From positions 9,176,001-9,240,000 of the forward strand of contig NC_084729.1 in the NCBI RefSeq assembly GCF_033807575.1: 64,000 bases of DNA, written 5' to 3'. The translations under genes were made by a program, and so were the position numbers. The notes under the pieces were generated by a model that worked only from the letters and a program-made list of their open reading frames with translations, did no database searches and had not been told where the DNA came from. Origin of the DNA: Cydia pomonella (Eukaryota > Arthropoda > Insecta > Lepidoptera > Tortricidae). Below are positions 21,216 through 34,900 of this stretch, piece after piece; position 1 is the first letter of the stretch; each line of letters starts with the position of its first letter.

Positions 21216-21758
21216 TGCAGACAGACAGTCAACAAATTAAATACAGGTACGCTCAATGTTTGTTAAATTCGAAAAATCGCGTTTTTCCATATACTTACGA
21301 AAACGTTAGACTACTTAGTTCACTCAATGATTGTTTAAAACAATAGTTCCGTTTTAATGCCAGAAGAAAGATTTGTGCTCGTTGCCCGTCAAAAGTGTCA
21401 AACAAACTGTCTCGGAACAATCGCTGCGCGTAGGGTTTGAGATCCGCATATCCGAAATATCCGGATATCCGTCAACTATAAGATCCGGATCTAGCGGGTC
21501 ATAAGATCCGGATATTACGGATCCGTTAAATATGGTTATTGACCTATATAACCGAAACAATTTTCTAATGAAATTTATGAATAATTTTGTCATTTAAATA
21601 TCTACTTTTAATTTTGATAATAAAATTTCAGTAATATTACAATCATTCTAAAACTTAATAAATAAAAAAATACAATCATTTAAATACTTAAGGACTAACA
21701 AATAAACTTAACTATAAATAAAACTAAACCTAAACTAACCTCTAAAAAAAAAAAAAAA

Positions 21759-22530
21759 CTAGTAAAACAACCCACCCCGCGTCGCTCCCGACGCAAAGGT
21801 GCCCATCACGCTTGCTGCGTTTCCGCGTTGAACCGCGATGGACAACCTTTGCGCTAGGAACGACCTGGAGCGGGGGTCGAGACCTCTTTCCTGCAAGCGC
21901 CGCCCCAGTTCCCCAAGAAAAGATTTCGCCTCCGCGCACCAGCACCCTGACGTCTCCACGGCAAGGGGAACAAACAAGTAGCTTGCCAGCCCCGAGTACT
22001 TGTCCCTCTTTAGGGACGCCGCCTGCTCAGCAGCAGCTCCCGCCGATCGCACGGTGCGGCCAAGGTGGGTGGCGGCGAACGTACTGACGCAGGTGGCATC
22101 CCACAAAAGGCACTTACCCCTCTCCCACGGCACCAGGGTCAAACCATCCGGTCTTTTACCATCCGACCGACTCAGGCCCGGCGGCTCCAGCACACACGGG
22201 ACATTGGCTGACACCAGTGCCCTTCGAATAATATCGTTTAACGCGTGGTGCCGTGGGAACCTCCCCGCGCAGCGGCGACAGCTCGAGGCATGGTGCCCGT
22301 TGCTCTCCACCATAGACCCGCAGATGCATAGATGTGGTTCACAAACATCGCAGCCCAGGCGAAGAGCAACGGCCACCCGCAACGAGTCGTTATCGAGCAG
22401 GGTGCCAAAGTTAGGGGAGGGGAGGGCGTGTAGCCAAGCCCCCGATTCCGGCACCGAAGCAGCGTTTAACCTGGCTCTATCAGCACCAGAAGCGTTATTT
22501 AAAAGACTGGCAAATAGATGCTTAATGCCG
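21759..22530 (-). pseudogene. C-terminal LINE fragment, CCHC/RPD family (second copy)
   Basis: The minus-strand open frame continues upstream of 22454 to the poly(A)/poly(T) boundary at 22531. It repeats the CICGSMVESNGHHASSC knuckle, RHHALNDIIRRALVSANV, KRPDGLTLVPW, LLWDATCVSTF and the conserved RGNAASVMGT end. It is a different subfamily from the copy at 13639. A 3' UTR of 'ttagtttaggtttag' type follows to about 21690. Confidence 0.65.

Positions 22531-22577
<47 letters not shown>
22531..22577. repeat. 47-base A homopolymer
   Basis: An uninterrupted A run (plus strand) at the 5'-truncated end of the minus-strand LINE fragment. Confidence 0.95.
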
Positions 22578-22579
<2 letters not shown>

Positions 22580-22689
22580 ATATATTTTCATATATTTAAG
22601 CAATTCAAATACTAACAGTACATCAATTTTGATAAGTACATCATGTCACGCAGTAACTTTATACAATGAATGCGAATGTTGCTTAATGC

Positions 22690-23455
22690 AAACATTAGAT
22701 CATTGGATATCCTGATGACTTGGGGCTATAGGCTCAAAACAAAAGCGACCTGGAGGCCAAGGCTAGGATAGTAGAGTAGGAAGGAGAGAAAATTGGTCTG
22801 ATAATCAACCACTAGAATATCTCCAAATGAATAGGGCTAAGATGGTCGGCTCTTTATCATTTGTCATGAAGGGCATAGTGACAAGTTATAAAAATAGAAC
22901 CATGCTGCCATCGCAGATCGAAAAGAAAAGACCTACCTAAAGTAATCGGGAAGAGGAGATAGATGTTCGAATCCAAAATGCCCTAAGATGCTCAGCAGCG
23001 CTTCACCGAGTTCTAGTATCCAAGCTGATAAGTAGACTGTCCATGATTCAAGTCTATAAGACAATAATTAGATTTTGATGAATGGCATCGGTAAGTATTA
23101 CACTTGGACTCTGAATCAGAAAAAAAAGAACAAGTTCTTAGTTAAGAAGACGAAATTCTGGCGGAATATTCTGGGACCTATCAGAGATGAAGATAGAGAA
23201 GATGAAAGCGTAGGAAAAATAGGGAGCTAGAGTAGCTAGTTGCGGCACCCAATATAATTAACGAGATTATAGCCGCACGACTTCGCAGACTTGGTCACTT
23301 GGAGTGGATGGGAGAGAATCGGGCTGTGAGAAGATAGGAGCGATGTAGCCCTAAAACGCCCTCGGAGTATCCAACTAGCGTGGAGTGGTGCAGAATAGAG
23401 CAGAGTGACGTTGTATTTGTGTCAAAGGCCAAGATTCTTTTTGGGTCACTGATTT
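22690..23455 (+). pseudogene. RTE-like LINE reverse transcriptase, heavily decayed
   Basis: Interrupted frames match the 56-kb RTE copy in order: a GYxDDLGL-like box near 22700, LRCSAAL near 22985, VYKTII near 23050, GPIRDED near 23175, RLRRLGHLEWM near 23280 and AKILFGS near 23430. Many stops and shifts; not functional. Confidence 0.65.
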
Positions 23456-23459
23456 AATT

Positions 23460-24170
23460 TAATTTATTTATTTAAGAAACAAACAGTCTTTTATAGTTAT
23501 ATATAGCACAGGAACTTTTCTTAAAATTAGACTTACAGTTTCCTTAATGAAAATATTTTAACATCATGCTTATTAAGTAGTTTCTACATAGTAAAACAGA
23601 GCTATTTGTGCGCACAAAAACAAAAAACAAACAAAGGAAAAGAAAAATTATGAGAATAAAAACATAAGAGCATTATAACAACCTTATGGTATTGTTTACA
23701 AACTGAAATCTCAAGGATTTATTATCTATTAATAAAGAAATTATAAAAAGCAGTAACATCTAATACTGAGATTATTTCTTTATAGCGCCAATCTAAACAT
23801 TTGGGTTATGAATTATTACACTGCATAGATAGTGTTTTAAATCTATTAAGTTTCTCACAGAAAATATCAAGGCTTAGAAATTTTTCGTTGTACAACCTGC
23901 ACGCCCTTCTAACAAAACTATTTCTTACGTAAGCAGTCCGACTACGGGGGATGTAAAAGAGGGGTTTTTTCCTGCAAGCACGTTCACAACGTCGAGGGAC
24001 TCTGAAGGAAAGTGAATGTAGTAAAAACGGAGCATCAATAATATTATTAATAATTTTGATCCAGTGAAGTAAGTAAGTATTGCCTTCATAGTTAGTATTT
24101 CATGACGAATGAACACGAGGTGAGGCATTGGATGTATTTCCAACTATGCACCAGCTAATCCAGATATAAA
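23460..24170 (-). pseudogene. CR1/Jockey-type LINE, 3' fragment
   Basis: The minus-strand reading near 23880-23950 gives IPRSRTAYVRNSFVRRACRL, matching the C-terminus of the full-length LINE at 51.4 kb (IPKTRTNYAHNNYVRRACKL). The 3' UTR also shares 'agaaacaaac' and 'tacagtttccttaat' with the end of that LINE region. Confidence 0.6.
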
Positions 24171-25770
24171 CCCTCCTTATTAAGTACGGTTTTAGAGATA
24201 ACATTATGTTAGCTATTATAATAATCAAGTAATCATTTAAAATTGGTTGAGATAATATCATTGTATTAAAACATAGTTAAAAACGTTATTTCTGTGTTAT
24301 CTAAATCCGTTTATTCGGATATTTATTTTGGTGGATATTCGAATAATTAGAATATCACAATATTCTAATTGCAAACCCTACATTTAGTAGTGACACCCAG
24401 TAGTGACACAAATAGGTAATGTAAATACTGCGAGGAGGATCTTGTTTAGGAAATAATCGGACAGACAGACGGACATGACGAATCTATAAGGGTTCCGTTT
24501 TTTGCCATTTGGCTACGGAACCCTAAAAACAGAGCGATCGAGTATATTCCTTCAACAGGATGCTCTCTTACAGCATATAAAAAGGGCTTAACAGACCCAC
24601 ATTGGGACCAATTTACCTGAATAGCGACCCACAAATGCTAGATTCTTGCAACTAGGCTTGGCGAAAGAAAAATGATGGACCAGCGTACACCTCTTTGTAG
24701 AAAACCCTTCCTGATGCTAGTCTCAGCTGCAAGGAGCTATTGTCTTGCAAGTGCAAAGAACGCTGTACAGGGTGTGGGTGAGTAAAACACGGATTTAAAT
24801 ACACTATGCTTTGCGCATGCGAAGGTGCATGCTCTGGGATAAAATAACACGTAAAAAAAAAATTTTGTTTAATTAGTGTGTAACTTTAATTAGCTAGATC
24901 CGGAGTAAATTACAACAAAACGATCTCAGTATTCTTAATTTTGATAATAATACTTTTATCGAAAATATTACTTTACTATAAATATCGTTCAGCAAGTTAC
25001 CTTTACTTAAACATCATTTGCCTTGCAAATTGTATTGAAACAGCCATCCGACTCTTGGTGGTGTCATCCGGTATGGAACAAAAATAGTGTAATTTGCTTG
25101 TTTATAAACCGATTTTCAAAATTTTAATGGAATTTAATAGCTTACTAATGTAGCATTCATATCTTGATACAATGTTTTCCTGTAAAGTTACTAGTAAAGT
25201 TGATGAAAACAAAAAACGGATTTTTTTTCGGGAAAATTTAAATAAAACTTAAAATTTCTCGGAAACTATGGTACTTACAAGGTCAAATGTATAAACGATA
25301 TTGTAGCGCATTTAATTTTGCTTTTTATGACACCCCACACAAGCTTACATGTGATATACTTTCTGTGGTATACGCAATATTCTGAACACGGCACCGGCCA
25401 TTTTGATGACGTCATAACTGAGACTGACTGACGTGAGACTTAACCACGTTAGAAACTGTCTCCCGATGGTTTTTTTGTCAAAATAACATGCTTAACAACA
25501 TACTAAAATATGGTGCTGGTTTCATCAAAGGCACTTTTGGGCCCTATATGACCCTAAGGGAAGCGCCTTCATACCTACTCGTATATCATTTTTTTATACA
25601 ATCAAACACATTTGAATAAGTAGTCGATAAAGCGGTCAAACACCGATAGATTATTAATTGTTGTAACAAACTTGCATTTCATTTTTGGTCGCACTTTTGA
25701 AGTTTGACAGTCGTTCTTGATATCCTATTTCTATGTATCCGGATCCGAAAAATTGTCGGATATTGCAAAC
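24171..25770. other. Interior of the nested insertion, no gene seen
   Basis: It contains an antisense GGGTTCCGTA-family piece (24455-24530) and AT-rich DNA. No exon or ORF with coding character found. Confidence 0.4.
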
Positions 25771-25782
25771 CCTAGCTGCGCG

Positions 25783-28700
25783 CTGCGCTATCTCCCCGCC
25801 CCGCGCGCCCCGCGCCGTGTGCGGCAACCACCTTCGCTTGCAGTTCGTTGCGATTAATTCTATTTACTTTTTGACAAACTTCCGGTAAAAAAAATCTATT
25901 TTTTATTTAGTGCAAATGTAGTGTCTTTAGATAAGTACCGTTTTTAAAATTTTCACGTCTCTCTTAATTTCCCCCGAAGCACAATGTACAAAATAATTAA
26001 AAATACATGTTCCATAATTTGCCCAGGCGTGCAAAGTTAACTGAATGTTTATAATGCTTTAAAAAGCTTAACTTGAGATTGCACCAACCGACTGACTTAT
26101 CCTCGAGCCGCAATCGAAAAAAAAAAATTTTTTAGGGTATCATACATTGCACATCTTTTTAATTAAGATGTACTATGCACCAAGGTGTTCTTTATACACT
26201 ACTTAGCTTGAACCCAATAGCTTTTAATTTACTCCAAAATTACGGCACTTTATAGTTTATACCTAAAATTTAACGGTCTTCCGTACATAATAGAAACGGT
26301 GCAACTCGGGGGAAATAATCTAGTTGCGCCATCTAACGAATCCAAAAAAAGCACGACTACACGACTTACTTCCATACTTTTTGTTAACTTGACTATACTA
26401 CAGACGAACAGTGGCCGGCAACACGAAATTAGCGACCATATTCTGCGACGAAAGAAAAACGCATGAAAACTCGAAAACACGCGTTTTCCCAAACATAAGA
26501 CTAATCTAGATAGATTGTATACCCCCAAAAACCCTCATATACCAAATTTCAGCGAAATCGTTAGAGCCGTTTCCGAGATCACAGAAATATATATATATAC
26601 AAGAATAAGATACTAGGAAAAGGAAAAGGGTTGGTGCGGATATTTGTCGTTGATTTAATAGCATTCGTCTCTTTATTTAGAGTAGAGTAGAGTAGAAAGC
26701 GTTTATTCGAATAAGTATAGTGCACACATTATGGTAAAGTGTACTATTCATAATTTTCGATACACAGCGTATCTTTAAGCCGCTACCGAAACGATATATT
26801 TTAATGTAATGGCCCACAAATCTCGGTTGTAAAACAGTACTTATTTACTTATTAGGTATATATTTCATTAAACCTATCGTCCTTTGCCTTAATGCTTTAC
26901 CTGAAAACGGCCCGAAAAGTGTATCTTTGGCAACGAACACCGCTCTCAACCACTCGATTTTACCTTCATTTCTGGCCATTTTTCCATTAATAATTGAAAA
27001 CTAACAACAAATACTTACAACAGCAGCAAAATTCAATGAGTATCTATGAAAAACTTTTTTTTTAATAGTGATGTCCTTCACACCTGTTGATGTCACTTGT
27101 AATCGAGATTGACCATGGTTCTTTACAACTGTAATTATCTGTGTGTATTTATAAAACACCTGTAGCCGTTCACAGTGCATTACAGGTGCCTGTAGCCTGT
27201 ACTCTTGTAACTTGTAACTTTATAAAATCGGTGGGTTCCCGGCAGTGAATGTGATAATATAAGACTTATAGACAAATCGCCTGATGGTATAGTGTAAATA
27301 CCTTGAACTAGAATAGAATAGAAATCTTTATTGCGAAACCATGGTACATAATAGTTGTTACATTAGAGTGTGAATACACGTGGCACCCTGTTAGGGCATT
27401 GCAAATAATCTTACATCTAGTTATTCTAGTTTCTGAACGGTAGGACTAGTATATATCATGTAATGTTCTTAATTAAATATAAACAACATTGTCTAAACTT
27501 ATTTCAACTAAGAATTAAATAGTTGTACCTAAATTAACATTTCAGTACACAAGGTGTTAATTAAGGATATATAATATGCAATAAGGGAATATCATTAGTA
27601 GTTACGAAATAAATTTATCTTCCATGAACACTAAGCCAGTTCACTCAAAAGAGTTTCAAGAATACAATACTATTGAGTGGTAAACCACAAATTAGGATAA
27701 CGTCCTCGTAGTAAAAGATTATTACTGCCTTGAATTGTAGATTATCCACACTATTTCCTTGTACAATAGACTACAAAACACACTTACTAAATAATGACTA
27801 ACATAACTTTTCTCGACACTCAAAAATAATGTATACTGTAGAAAAACGACTACAGGATACCATCAAATTTCGTCCATGGACACCCGGAACATCAGAGGGG
27901 TTGTAAATGCGTTGCGGGCCTTCAAGATGGGAGTATGCTCTTTTCTTGATCAACCACCATACCCTACCAATAATAATGTACATACATTATATTACAAGGA
28001 TATTTATACGCAAGAAACAACTATAGTATTGTTCGAACTCTGTGGGTAGGGTCACAGGTTTCACTTCCATATAATTTATAACCTAAAAACGCAAAATTGT
28101 ATTGAAATGACATCTGTCAACGTAGCCATCGAGTTTGAAAAATACTATATTGTCAAATAGGTCAATAAATAAAATGTAAAGCCCGACCAGAAATATATGA
28201 TCATTCTCAAGAGGGCGCTGTTGTGTCTCATGTATAGGGTGACAGTTCAGTTTAGTTTGAAAAATTTAGTTCCAATGAAATTCCGCAATATGGCGTGCGC
28301 GCGTGATCGTATATTACTGGCCAGGCTTTACTTGTAAATTCTGGTAAGGATGAAAGAGGAAAACGTGCCGAGCAAGAGGAACGACGGAACTTCGTCCCTT
28401 TTTAGATATTTACCAATTAGGAAAAATTGCTAGGAAGAAAAAATCTATAATGACGACATTTATATGAATAATTCATAGTAATAGTTTATTAATAATTAAT
28501 CTTCTTTTCATTTCATTTGTTTTGTTTAGCTGTGTTGACAAAGAAAGGGACAGAGTCCTCCCTCGAGCTATCTCGCTCGGCTCGATTCTTGGAGGCAAGA
28601 GCGCAGTCTATTTTACTATAATATGCCTTGAAATCGTAACGAGAAATCCAGTCGAGCGAAGTTGTTACATATATAGACCCCTTTATATCAGTTTAGTAGA

Positions 28701-28863
28701 AATAAACATTACTTTATGGCAACTTTTTTTAGCTGTCAAATTTTTAGGAAGCCATATCTTACCTGTGAGCCATATTAGAAAAAAAGCTGGCTTTCCTTTG
28801 CCGTTTCGCCACATAAAACATTTAATTCAATTAAGATTTTTGTATGAAACCCTCGTTAATACA
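25783..28863. other. Intergenic region upstream of the right ZAD gene
   Basis: It begins with a short GC-rich block (25775-25851, many CpGs). Antisense LINE 3' ends are suggested at 26670-26710 ('agagtagagtag') and 27305-27350 ('tagaatagaatag'). A MITE lies at 28177-28333. The promoter of the ZAD gene must be at the right end; no core element is certain. Confidence 0.4.
28177..28333. mobile_element. MITE about 530 bases upstream of the right ZAD start codon
   Basis: The inverted ends are 'gtaaagcccgaccagaaat' and 'ttactggccaggctttac'. It has no coding capacity. It may lie in the promoter region. Confidence 0.6.
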
Positions 28864-28971
28864 ATGGAGGAATTGTTGGCGTGTCGTGTATGTTTAATAA
28901 CGGACGTTAAATTGTTCGATATATTCAAATATAAACTTGCAGAATCGTATCAAATTATAACAGGAACTCAG
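28864..28971 (+). CDS. Right ZAD gene, exon 1
   Basis: 36 codons from MEELLACRVCLITDVKLFDI. First ZAD zinc pair. Donor CAG|GTTAGC, phase 0. The frame is open upstream, but the homologous start in the left gene and the ZAD position favour this Met. Confidence 0.8.
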
Positions 28972-31900
28972 GTTAGCATTGTTTTGTTATTCTCCATTAT
29001 TTTACTAAAATTCGTATAATTTACAGATTTAAATCAGTAACGCTGTCATTACTATAACTATTTAATTAGTTGCTGTGTTGAATTTCTTTCTACATAATTA
29101 ATTTATGTGAAAGTCTTATTGTTTTTGCAAATTATGCTGCTATACGCATATTATCGAGTTTTAAAGTTATTTATGTTATTTCAGTTAACAGAAGATGGTC
29201 TACCTTTACATATCTGCAGTATTTGTGCTGTGTTACTTCAGAAAAGTGTGTTGTTTAAAAGTAAATGTCATAATGCAGAACACATACTCAAGTACTCACT
29301 GATGCAACAACATATGGTATGTATTTGTTTTCTTATTCATACAAGCGAAGGTAAATAAAACAGTACATTATACATAGATCTAGTGATTTATTAAAATTCC
29401 TGACACAGGTGTATTCCTGACAAACGGCCAAAATGTGTGGTGTTCAGTATTACCTACCCAATATTCTGAAGTACTTACCTGAATTGAACAAATTTTTTAA
29501 TAATTATCGTTGCAGCTGACAACTGCTTACCTAAGGACCATAGACCGCAGCCTCCACTCTCTTACTCTGCCCCTCTCCACTACGACCATAAACAATACCA
29601 TAGACATCTTCTACAAAATAAAAGAAGAAGCCATCACAGACATCGAGACCACAGATGAAATAGACAACACTGATAACATATCAGTCAAATATGAATCTGA
29701 CGAAGAACCTCTAGCTAAAAAAGTAAAAAAGAAAAGAAAGAAGAAATTAAAAATTGAAGATGAGATCAAATTTGAAACTGATAATGATAATATTAATGAG
29801 GATAAAGTTATCGAAGATATAACTTATTTAGAAGGGTTAGAAGATGTACAAGTGGTTGTGTTGAGTAAAGAGGAACAGATAGAAGAGGTTTTGTTGAGGA
29901 AGAGTTCATTTAATTATTTGAACTCATTTTATAAATGTGATAAGTGTTATAAGGGGTTTATAACGGATTCAACATTTAAGAATCATATGGCAAGACATGC
30001 GTTGGTAAGTTATGAAGTTATTTTTAATTCTTTTCAAATTCAAAGATTTCATTTCAGTTTTTTTCACTGAAGCTGAAGCGCTGGCCTAGCAGTAAGAGCA
30101 TGCAACTTGCAATCCGGAGGACGCGGGTTCAAACCCTGGCTTGTACCAATGAGTTTTTCGGAAATATCATTTGATATTTACCAGTCGCTTTTCGGTGAAG
30201 GAAAACATTGTGAGAAAACTGGACTAATCACAATAAGGCTAGTTTACCCTCTGGGGTGGAAGGTCAGATGGCAGTCGCTTTCTTAAAATCTAGTGCTTAC
30301 GCGGATTCTTGGAATCAGTTGCCAAGCAGACCCCAGGCTCCCATGAGCCGTGGCCAAATGCTGGGACAATGCGAGGAAGATGATGATCATTAAGTTTTTT
30401 TTAACTTATTGATAATATGGTACCATTTGAGGCATTCGATTCCTAACATTAAAAAGAAAGAATTGCATAGAAGTTATGTCACTGTCAAACATAATACTGA
30501 TCAATAAGAGGCGTTTCGTGCCTATATGATTTTGACTTTGACTAATTTCTGACTTGTATTGCTTTAATGAATGCAAGGGTATTCAGCTCTGGGGAGAAAC
30601 TACAGGCTTGAATCATTCCAAGGCTCTTATCAAGGCCTTCAGCAAAAAGGCGGCCTCAAATGCCTTAGCGCTGTCTAGGAACCAACTGCGTAACTTGGTA
30701 AGGGTGCTTACTGGGCACTGCGGCCTAAATAAGCACATGCTCACTATGGGGAAACGTGACATGGGGCGGTGCAGTCTCTGTATGGAGGCAGAGGAGACGC
30801 CTCTGCACATCCTCGCAGAGTGCCCTTGCCTAATGCGCACTCGTGACTCAATCCTGGGCAGGCACATATTACGTCCGGAGGAGTTAAGGTCTCTCGAGAT
30901 CAAGGGGATCCTGCAGCTGTTTGAAGTTGCAGGTTTGCATCGAGAGTTGTAGTAGGTGGCGATCACAATAGATCAGGAATGGTCGCAGTGATATTTAGGC
31001 TGTAGAGCCTTACATAGCCCCTAACATAGAAGAAGAAGAAGAAGAAGGGTATGCATATATGAGTAGACATTTGATCCTCAAAACAAACCTAATTGATTGA
31101 TACCATTATTAAAAACAGGTCATCTAGCATCTAGCCTATTAAAGCCAGACAGATAAGTTGGCAGCAATTTTGACAGCCTAGACAGTGCAAGTGTTATTTA
31201 AATTGAAATTATTTTTTTTGCCAGAGACATTGGTTACATAAGGTGTTATAAAGTTTTACACAAGGTAAGAAAGTACACACCTCTCGCTAATAATAAGGGC
31301 ATGCGAAGGAATTTCTTAAGCTAATTATATACACAACAATTCATAAATATATTATTTACAACAAACATGTTATATATTCTTACAGTTTATTTTTATTTAT
31401 TTATTTATTAAGTACAACCACATCGTATATATTACATATGTTATATCACAATAATCTCAAAGTACTTCACCTTATATAATACAAGAATTATGAACGACGA
31501 AAGGGAACGACATAAACACTATGGGACATTACATTTTATAACATTAAATTTGTAAGATTTGTAACACAATTAACTAATATATGTACATTATTTACAAATA
31601 AATACTAATGATGATGTTTACTTCATGCACAGGGCTATCAACTTGGCTGCCAACTTAGCTTGGTCTGACTCTACTCGTAATTGTAGCTGACTGTACATTT
31701 GGTATTCAAAATTGTCAGAACCTTATTATTTTTTACTTCAGTTAAGTGGTCCGCACGCATGCGAGGTGTGCCTCACGCGGTGGCCGACAGTACGCGCGCT
31801 CCGCGCACACGTCATCACGTCGCACGAGCGCAAGTACGTGTGCCGCAAGTGCAACCACGTCTCCAAGTCCAGGTCAGTGAACTTTAGGAGCAGGGCATTA

Positions 31901-34900
31901 TCTTCCGTGTATACTTGTATAGCGTATACTACAGGATCGTAGTCCAAACGCGTGTGTGTGTATCGCGATGGCCGACTGTGTGCGCTCAACGCACACGTCA
32001 TCACGTCGCACGAGCGCAAGTACGTGTGCCGCAAGTGCAACCACGTCTCCAAGTCCAGGTCGGTAAATTAAATAGTGTCTTTGGTATAGTATTTTTCAAA
32101 CTCAATCGGTAGAGTGACAACTGACAGGTGTCATCTCCATATTTATTACCTAAAAACGCCAATTTCAAAATTGTATTGAAACGACACCTAAGCAAGGGCG
32201 TGGCCAGCTAGTGAATTAGGGGGGAGGGGGGCAAGTTGATATATCACCGGAGGCCTAATTTTAAATACAATATATGCCCCTCTGTGGCGTCTCAAATTAA
32301 GTGCCAACAAATCGCCAATGTATGTAATTGAATATAATTAGGCATTATTGTGATTTTTTTATGGAACCCGCTGTCAGCTCGATTCATAAACCCACGTATT
32401 TTAATTCATTCCATTATGTAGCCGTCACATAAAGTACTATTATTAAATGAAAAATATGAGACAGCCAGCACTGCCGGGCACAGGTCTCTTGTCATGCACA
32501 TTTGCATACATACATACATACATAAATAAATAAGTATTATAGGACATTATTACACAAATTCACTAAGCCCCACAGTAAGCTCAATAAGGCTTGTGTTGTG
32601 GGTACTTAGACAACGATATATATAATATATAAATACTTAAATACAAAGAAAACACCAATGACTCAGGAACAAATATCCATGCTCATCACACGAATAAATG
32701 CCCTTACCAGGATTTGAACCCGGGACCATCAGCTTCGTAGGCAGGGTCACTACCCACTAGGCCAAACCGGTCGTCACATACATATAATCACGCCTATTTC
32801 CCGGAGGGCTATAGGCAGAGACCACGGATTTCCACTTGCTACGATCCTGACATACCTCTTTCGCTTCCTTCACTTTCATGACATTCCTCACACATTTGTA
32901 AAAGAATAAAATAAAAACATTGAAATAACTCATTATTTTCAGTCACAGAGCAAAGGAACACAGCAAGTGGCATCTCGGCTTCACTTACACCTGCAAGATA
33001 TGTGGAGCTTCGTTCACGTAAGAGATTATTACTACACTAATATAACTAAATAATAAATAAATGTCGGGATAAGCTTCATAAGCTTAAAAGTAAAAAATAC
33101 TTTTTCTGCCCTCCGGGCGGAAAGCGTCAACTTTGCTCCCGCTGCGCTAAACGAAGTTACCGCTTTCCGCCTTCGTCGAGCAGAAAAATAGTATGCGCAC
33201 CACGGAAGGAAACGTAGCACATTCCATCCCGCGTGTTTGGCACCCTCGCCTTCGGCTCAGGTGACAATTTTACACGCGGCACGCAATTTCCTACTTTTCC
33301 TCCCTTGGGACACAAATAACTATTCTGCTGAATCATCACAACAAACTCATTGTAGTCTTAAGCGTACTTTACTGACTTCATTATGCCAATTGAAATCAAA
33401 TTATTTATTTCAGATAGATTAAATACAAAAAATAATAACAATCAAATCATACTTAAACACACTCAACACAACATGTCTAAGATTAACAAATAAAAGAAAA
33501 ATAAATTACAATAAAATTAGACACTGACAAAATCAAGAAAACTAAAAAGAAGAAATACATTAAAACAAGAGATTAAATTACAATAACCGCCATTTTGAAC
33601 ATTTTCTCAAAAACAAAGCAACAGTAAAATTATATCTAACTACCGAACCTGCTCACAAAATTCCACGAGAATCGGTCACTACATCTGAAACTGAGACCTT
33701 CGCTAGCGCTCGGTCAGTTATGAGACAATCATACACACATCAACCTAGCCCTACAATAAGCTCAATAAGGCTTGTGTTGTGGGTACGGGCGATAATATAT
33801 ATAATAGATATAGACAAATACTTTTATACATAGAAAAAAATCATTAATTCAGGACAAATACTTGTGATTAACACACAAAAAAATTCTCGAGGCGAGTAAT
33901 CTCGAGAAGTTTGTCCTTCGTCGAGACGGAAAAAAAACTCAATGCCTCGAGAACTCGAGAAATAAATATCTTGTGATAAGTAAGTAAAAAGAAAACACCC
34001 GTATAACTCGTGATGTGTCTATACTGTATAATTATTAATTACTTTTGATAAATCAAATCATCCCGATATATTCCTATTAGCAAAATAGTACAATTTTTGC
34101 AGCTTCATTGCTACGTTGCAATCTGTAGCATCGCTCAAGGAGAAGCTTAAAAAATTGTCGCTTTCCGATACTTTGGTTACGACTTCCTAGTTCCATTGAG
34201 TACTTCTACTTTTTTAATTTCCTTTACTTTTCTGGTTCGAATTCATATCTATTTATATTATATATTGAATATTTATTTATTTTTATTATTTTTATATATA
34301 TTGTATGCATTATTTTATGGTTATTTTTCTATCTATGTATATTTGTATCAATGTGTATTCAAAACGTGCATTTCATTAATTTCAGTGATTGTACACTTTT
34401 GTTTGCGTTTGTCATTCATTCACCGTTATTTCTGTTTGACTCATTTCCTCAAAGGTTGACTGGAAGAGATCCCATACAGGGATAAGTTCGCCTTTGTTGT
34501 ATTTAATTTACTCTGTAACTGTGTTTTTCGTGTTTTTATTTCTATGTACAATAAAGTATATACATACATACATACATACGTTGAGTAAGTATTAATATTA
34601 CGTAGTAAAACTTCTGTAAGTTAGTCACATGGAGTTAAATATTCTTGCCTAATAAAATACCATATTGTGGCTTGTTTACATTTTGTTCAATACCTAAAGA
34701 AATACACTATAACCTATCACATCGTCGGCGCGCACGTCTGTACCAATTTTTTTATTTTATTAAGTGCAATTTATGGTAACTAAAAACTTACCAAATGTTT
34801 GATGATCTCACCTACGACTCCTATAAGTCTGATTTGTAATAAAGCAAAAAAAAACATGGTGTTATTTGAAACATTAAAAATTTCCCGAGAAACTCAAGAA

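Larger units (their letters stand above)
21431..25774. mobile_element. Large hAT-like insertion with 8-bp target duplication, itself filled with LINEs
   Basis: The left end 'tagggtttgagatccg' and the right end 'cggatattgcaaaccctag' are inverted copies. They are flanked by the same 8 bases, gctgcgcg, at 21423-21430 and 25775-25782. Subterminal 'atccggat' motifs cluster at 21440-21545, as in many hAT elements. No transposase is readable; the interior is taken up by LINE fragments (21740-22530, 22690-23455, 23460-24170). A second right-end-like sequence ('gcaaaccctac') near 24387 may be another copy. Confidence 0.6.

Noticed and set aside
22000..22599. 199-codon plus-strand ORF ending in poly-lysine
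   Set aside because: It is the antisense of the LINE fragment at 21759-22530; the lysines are the A homopolymer.
27798..27983. 61-codon minus-strand ORF with a PGVHGRN-like stretch
   Set aside because: May be a decayed retroelement piece, but no family motif is clear enough to name it.
28522..28863. N-terminal extension of the right ZAD gene ORF
   Set aside because: The frame is open upstream, but the sequence has no ZAD homology and the Met at 28864 is placed as in other ZAD proteins.
34196..34459. 87-codon ORF with hydrophobic repeats
   Set aside because: Low-complexity AT-rich intron; Phe/Tyr/Ile-rich translation is typical of chance ORFs.
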